The position numbers and the translations under genes are program-made. This document shows, one piece after another, positions 4,670 to 7,701 of a DNA stretch of 7,701 bases. The notes beneath the pieces are model-generated. The model ran no database searches, was not told the origin of the DNA, and saw only the letters and a list, made by a program, of their open reading frames with translations. Numbering within the stretch: the stretch's first letter is position 1; the number at the start of each line of letters is the position of its first letter. This stretch comes from SIG78 sp045585955 (GTDB taxonomy: Bacteria; Verrucomicrobiota; Lentisphaeria; Victivallales; Victivallaceae). The stretch covers positions 1 through 7,701 of the forward strand of contig JAZMZK010000099.1 of NCBI GenBank assembly GCA_045585955.1, in the 5' to 3' direction.

Positions 4670-7486
4670 ATGGGATGCAAAAAAGCTTCCACAACGGCCG
4701 TCAAGTATGTCTATAACTTTGGCGGAAACAATTCTGAAGGCAACGAAACTATGCGTGCATTGCTGGGGGGCAAGGGTGCGAACCTCGCCGGTATGGCGGC
4801 ATTAGGCTTGCCGGTACCACCCGGATTTACCATCACTACCGAAGCCTGCGCCGAATTCGGCAAGATCGGCAAAAAGGAACTCTTTGCCAAGATTGCACCG
4901 CAGGTGGATGCCGCTTTGACTGAATTGGAAAAGAAATTAGGCAAAACCTTCGGTAAAGGGCCCAATCCTTTACTGGTATCAGTCCGCAGCGGTGCGGCTG
5001 CCTCCATGCCCGGCATGATGGATACGGTGCTTAATCTGGGTTTGAACGATGTTACTGTAAAGGCTCTCATCGACCGCACCGGCAACGAACGCTTTGTGCT
5101 GGACAGCTTCCGCAGATTTATCCAGATGTTCGGTGATGTGGTCATGCACATTGATTCGGATCTGTTTGAGTACGCTCTGGAAGCGTTGAAAAAAGCCCGC
5201 AAGGTCAAGTTGGATAACGAACTGACTGCCGCTGACCTCAAAGAACTTATTGCCACATACAAAAAGATCGTCAAAAAAGCTACCGGCAGCGATTTCCCCA
5301 CCGATCCGGTGGATCAGCTCTACCGGGGTATCCAGGCCGTGTTTGAATCCTGGGATAATCCCCGTGCCATCCGCTACCGGGAAATCAACGATATCCGGGG
5401 CTTGATCGGTACCGCAGTGAATGTTCAGGCAATGGTCTTCGGCAACTCCGGCAACAACTCTGCTACCGGAGTGGCATTCACCCGTGACCCTTCCACCGGC
5501 GAAAACGAATATTTCTACGGCGAATTTCTCATCAACGCCCAGGGCGAAGACGTGGTTGCCGGGATCCGCACTCCCCAGCAGATCACGCTGGCGGGCAGCA
5601 AAGTCTGGGCAAAGCGCCAGAACATTGCCGAAAAAGTCCGTAAGGCCGAATATCCGTCGCTGGAAGAAGCCATGCCCGAATGTTTCAAACAGCTCGACGA
5701 CATCCGCATCAAGCTGGAAAAGCATTATAAAGATATGCAGGATATGGAATTTACCATTGAAGATGGCAAACTCTTTATGCTCCAGACCCGTAACGGCAAA
5801 CGCACCGCTGCTGCCGCAGTAAAAATCGCCACCGACCTTGTTAAAGAAGGTTTGATCGACGAAAAGACCGCTGTTTTGCGGGTGGAACCTGCCCAGCTTG
5901 ACCAGCTTTTGCACCCGGTATTTGTCAAGAGTGCCGAAAGCAAAGCTCAAAAACTTACTGTCGGCTTGCCCGCCAGCCCCGGTGCCGCAGCCGGTATGGC
6001 GGTATTTTCTGCCGAAGATGCCGAAAGCTGGAGCAAGGACGGCAAAGCTGTGATCCTCTGCCGTATCGAAACCAGCCCCGAAGATATTGGCGGTATGCAT
6101 GTAGCCCAGGGTATTCTCACCGCCCGGGGCGGTATGACCAGCCACGCTGCCGTGGTCGCCCGTGGTATGGGCGCCTGCTGCGTAGCCGGTTGCGGCGAAG
6201 TCAATATCGACTACAAAGCCCGCAAGATGACTGTCAACGGCGTCACCATCAAAGAAGGCGACTGGATCAGCCTGAACGGTTCCACCGGAGCGGTTTACGC
6301 CGGTAAAGTGGAAACGGTCGATCCGGAGCTGACCGGACCTTTTGGCGACATTATGGCGTTGGCAGATAAATACCGCAAACTGGGCATCCGCACCAATGCG
6401 GATACTCCTCATGATACAGCTGTGGCAGTCAAGTTCGGAGCCGAAGGTATCGGCTTGTGCCGTACCGAACACATGTTCTTTGAAGGCGACCGCATCGTGG
6501 CGTTCCGGAGATTGATCCTGGTGGCAGAAACTGTCCGCCGCTTGAAGAACGAATACGGCAAAAACGATCTTGCCGAACTCAAGAAAGAAGCTCTCAAAGC
6601 TGCCGAACTCAATGCAGTCAAGCAGTACGAAGAAGCACTCAAAGCACTGCTGCCTTTGCAGCGCAAGGACTTCAAGGGCATGTTTGAAGCTCTGGCGGGC
6701 CGTCCTGCCACCATCCGGTTGCTGGATCCGCCGCTGCACGAATTTCTGCCCCAGAACGATAACCCCAAAGGGCAGAAAGAGATGGCTGAACAGCTGGGCG
6801 TGAAACTTGCCGACATCAAAAAGCTGGTTGCCGGTATGCACGAATTCAACCCCATGCTGGGCCATCGCGGCTGCCGTTTGGGCATGGTCTACCCCGAAGT
6901 GACCGCCATGCAGGCAAGAGCTATTATGGAAGCTGCCGCCGCAGTTCCCGGCTCCAAGCCCGAAATCATGGTGCCGCTGGTGGGCAATGTTAAAGAGCTT
7001 GCCTTGCAGAAAGCTATTCTTTTGCAGGTGAAAGCCGAAGTGGAAAAAGCAAAAAAGACCACGCTGGAAGTCAAGATCGGTACCATGATCGAAGTGCCCC
7101 GTGCCGCTGTTACCGCTGACAAAATCGCTGAAGAAGCTGAATTTTTCAGCTTTGGTACCAACGACTTGACCCAGATGGGCTGCGGATTTTCCCGTGACGA
7201 TGCCGGTAAATTCCTGGGCGACTATGTCAAGATGGGCATTTACGATTACGACCCCTTCCAGGTGTTGGATACCGAAGGCGTGGGCGAATTGGTGAAGATA
7301 GCTGTGGAAAAGGGTCGTGCCACCCGCAAAGATATCAAACTTGGTATCTGCGGCGAACATGGCGGCGATCCCAAGACCATCGCTTTCTGCCATCAGGTGG
7401 GTCTGAACTATGTATCGTGCAGCCCCTACCGGGTGCCGATCGCCCGCCTTGCCGCCGCACAGGCAGCCATCAAGGGTGATAAGTAA
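4670..7486 (+). CDS. ppdK: Pyruvate,phosphate dikinase, long form
   Basis: PPDK reversibly converts pyruvate, ATP and phosphate into phosphoenolpyruvate, AMP and pyrophosphate in the cytosol, and often replaces pyruvate kinase in anaerobes. The 938 residues hold all three domains. The nucleotide-binding domain runs to about 390, with GGKGAN at 33-38, SVRSG at 104-108 and LQTRNGKR at 371-378. The swivelling phosphohistidine domain has GGMTSHAAVVARGMG with catalytic His492 and Thr490, the residue usually phosphorylated by the PPDK regulatory protein. The PEP-binding barrel has CRTEH (Arg598), IRLLDPP (Arg683), GHRGCR at 731-736, IEVPRA (Glu808), GTNDLTQ (Asp832) and GICGEHGGDP (Cys894). Against the C. 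symbiosum enzyme (His455, Arg561, Arg617, Glu745, Asp769, Cys831, 874 residues) there are about 37 extra residues before His492 and about 29 between Arg598 and Arg683. It is transcribed alone and closed by a strong terminator; no regulatory-protein gene is in view. Confidence 0.98.
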   Translation: MGCKKASTTAVKYVYNFGGNNSEGNETMRALLGGKGANLAGMAALGLPVPPGFTITTEACAEFGKIGKKELFAKIAPQVDAALTELEKKLGKTFGKGPNPLLVSVRSGAAASMPGMMDTVLNLGLNDVTVKALIDRTGNERFVLDSFRRFIQMFGDVVMHIDSDLFEYALEALKKARKVKLDNELTAADLKELIATYKKIVKKATGSDFPTDPVDQLYRGIQAVFESWDNPRAIRYREINDIRGLIGTAVNVQAMVFGNSGNNSATGVAFTRDPSTGENEYFYGEFLINAQGEDVVAGIRTPQQITLAGSKVWAKRQNIAEKVRKAEYPSLEEAMPECFKQLDDIRIKLEKHYKDMQDMEFTIEDGKLFMLQTRNGKRTAAAAVKIATDLVKEGLIDEKTAVLRVEPAQLDQLLHPVFVKSAESKAQKLTVGLPASPGAAAGMAVFSAEDAESWSKDGKAVILCRIETSPEDIGGMHVAQGILTARGGMTSHAAVVARGMGACCVAGCGEVNIDYKARKMTVNGVTIKEGDWISLNGSTGAVYAGKVETVDPELTGPFGDIMALADKYRKLGIRTNADTPHDTAVAVKFGAEGIGLCRTEHMFFEGDRIVAFRRLILVAETVRRLKNEYGKNDLAELKKEALKAAELNAVKQYEEALKALLPLQRKDFKGMFEALAGRPATIRLLDPPLHEFLPQNDNPKGQKEMAEQLGVKLADIKKLVAGMHEFNPMLGHRGCRLGMVYPEVTAMQARAIMEAAAAVPGSKPEIMVPLVGNVKELALQKAILLQVKAEVEKAKKTTLEVKIGTMIEVPRAAVTADKIAEEAEFFSFGTNDLTQMGCGFSRDDAGKFLGDYVKMGIYDYDPFQVLDTEGVGELVKIAVEKGRATRKDIKLGICGEHGGDPKTIAFCHQVGLNYVSCSPYRVPIARLAAAQAAIKGDK

Positions 7487-7515
7487 ATCAAAATAAAATC
7501 TTGATATAAAAAATC

Positions 7516-7556
7516 AGGGTCTGCTGCAAATTTTCCGCAGCAGACCCTTTTTTTTT
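7516..7556 (+). terminator. Intrinsic terminator of ppdK
   Basis: AGGGTCTGCTGC (7516-7527) pairs perfectly over 12 bases with GCAGCAGACCCT (7537-7548) around a nine-base loop. A run of nine T residues (7548-7556) follows at once. It begins 29 bases after the ppdK stop codon. A GC-rich stem plus a U-tract is the textbook form. Confidence 0.95.
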
Positions 7557-7626
7557 ATTAGCTCTGTTCCCAATATCGGTTGATTAACAGTAAAGATGTT
7601 GAATAAAATCTTTTCAAAACTTAAAG

Positions 7627-7663
7627 GGCATTTATCTATTTGTGTAACAAATAGATAAATGCC
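7627..7663. repeat. Perfect 17-bp palindrome with a three-base loop
   Basis: GGCATTTATCTATTTGT (7627-7643) is the exact reverse complement of ACAAATAGATAAATGCC (7647-7663), separated only by GTA. The flanks continue the symmetry imperfectly: CTTTTCAAAAC (7611-7621) resembles the reverse complement of GGTTTGGAAAAG (7671-7682). It stands about 70 bases beyond the ppdK terminator and has no T-run on either side, so an ordinary intrinsic terminator is unlikely. A small non-autonomous mobile repeat or a regulatory palindrome for a gene beyond the right edge are both possible. Confidence 0.8.
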
Positions 7664-7701
7664 AATAAAAGGTTTGGAAAAGGGTGATGGGGTTCCGTCT
7701 T

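Noticed and set aside
4979..7393. Open minus-strand frame of 804 codons antisense to ppdK
   Set aside because: The plus strand is an intact PPDK with every catalytic motif. The antisense translation is His/Phe/Gly-rich, without recognisable domains or a start signal.
7636..7701. Minus-strand open frame of 22 codons entering from the right edge
   Set aside because: It is too short to judge, ends inside the perfect palindrome and resembles nothing known; it may be a chance frame.
1..7701. tRNA, rRNA, CRISPR array or replication origin
   Set aside because: I saw no cloverleaf-like sequence, ribosomal RNA motifs, regularly spaced repeats or clustered DnaA-type boxes in either strand.

Overview
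The window looks like chromosomal DNA from an anaerobic, Gram-negative-type bacterium. The genes are housekeeping enzymes with moderate GC, plus one lipoprotein whose +2 residue does not signal retention in the inner membrane. A very long pyruvate,phosphate dikinase suggests PPi-linked glycolysis. The mix of an AroG-type DAHP synthase, a long-form S-adenosylhomocysteine hydrolase and a xylose-isomerase-like TIM barrel would fit the PVC group (for example Lentisphaerota). That placement is a guess from overall impression, not from a marker gene.

Layout. Positions 1-141 are the left end of an IS3-family insertion sequence whose transposase reads off the left edge. After a short spacer, 257-3601 holds three minus-strand genes that appear to form one operon. 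In transcription order these are a sugar phosphate isomerase/epimerase-like protein, a type I DAHP synthase and S-adenosylhomocysteine hydrolase (ahcY). The gaps are 30 and 12 bases, and a near-consensus sigma70 promoter lies upstream at 3669-3697. Diverging from it is a small gene for an unrecognised lipoprotein (3813-4274). A 395-base gap follows, with a large imperfect inverted repeat (4325-4437) and then a leader with several possible RNA helices ahead of ppdK (4670-7486). ppdK ends in a textbook intrinsic terminator (7516-7556). The last 145 bases hold no gene I can support, but they contain a perfect 17-bp palindrome at 7627-7663.

How the genes relate. DAHP synthase consumes phosphoenolpyruvate, which PPDK makes or uses, so two PEP enzymes sit near each other but on opposite strands and under separate control. 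AhcY clears S-adenosylhomocysteine and supplies homocysteine. Its pairing with DAHP synthase and a sugar isomerase has no obvious single-pathway explanation. I see no clear new defence or mobile system. The most unusual material is non-coding (the IS hairpin covering the transposase ribosome binding site, the two inverted repeats, the ppdK leader), together with local oddities in PPDK, DAHP synthase and AhcY.
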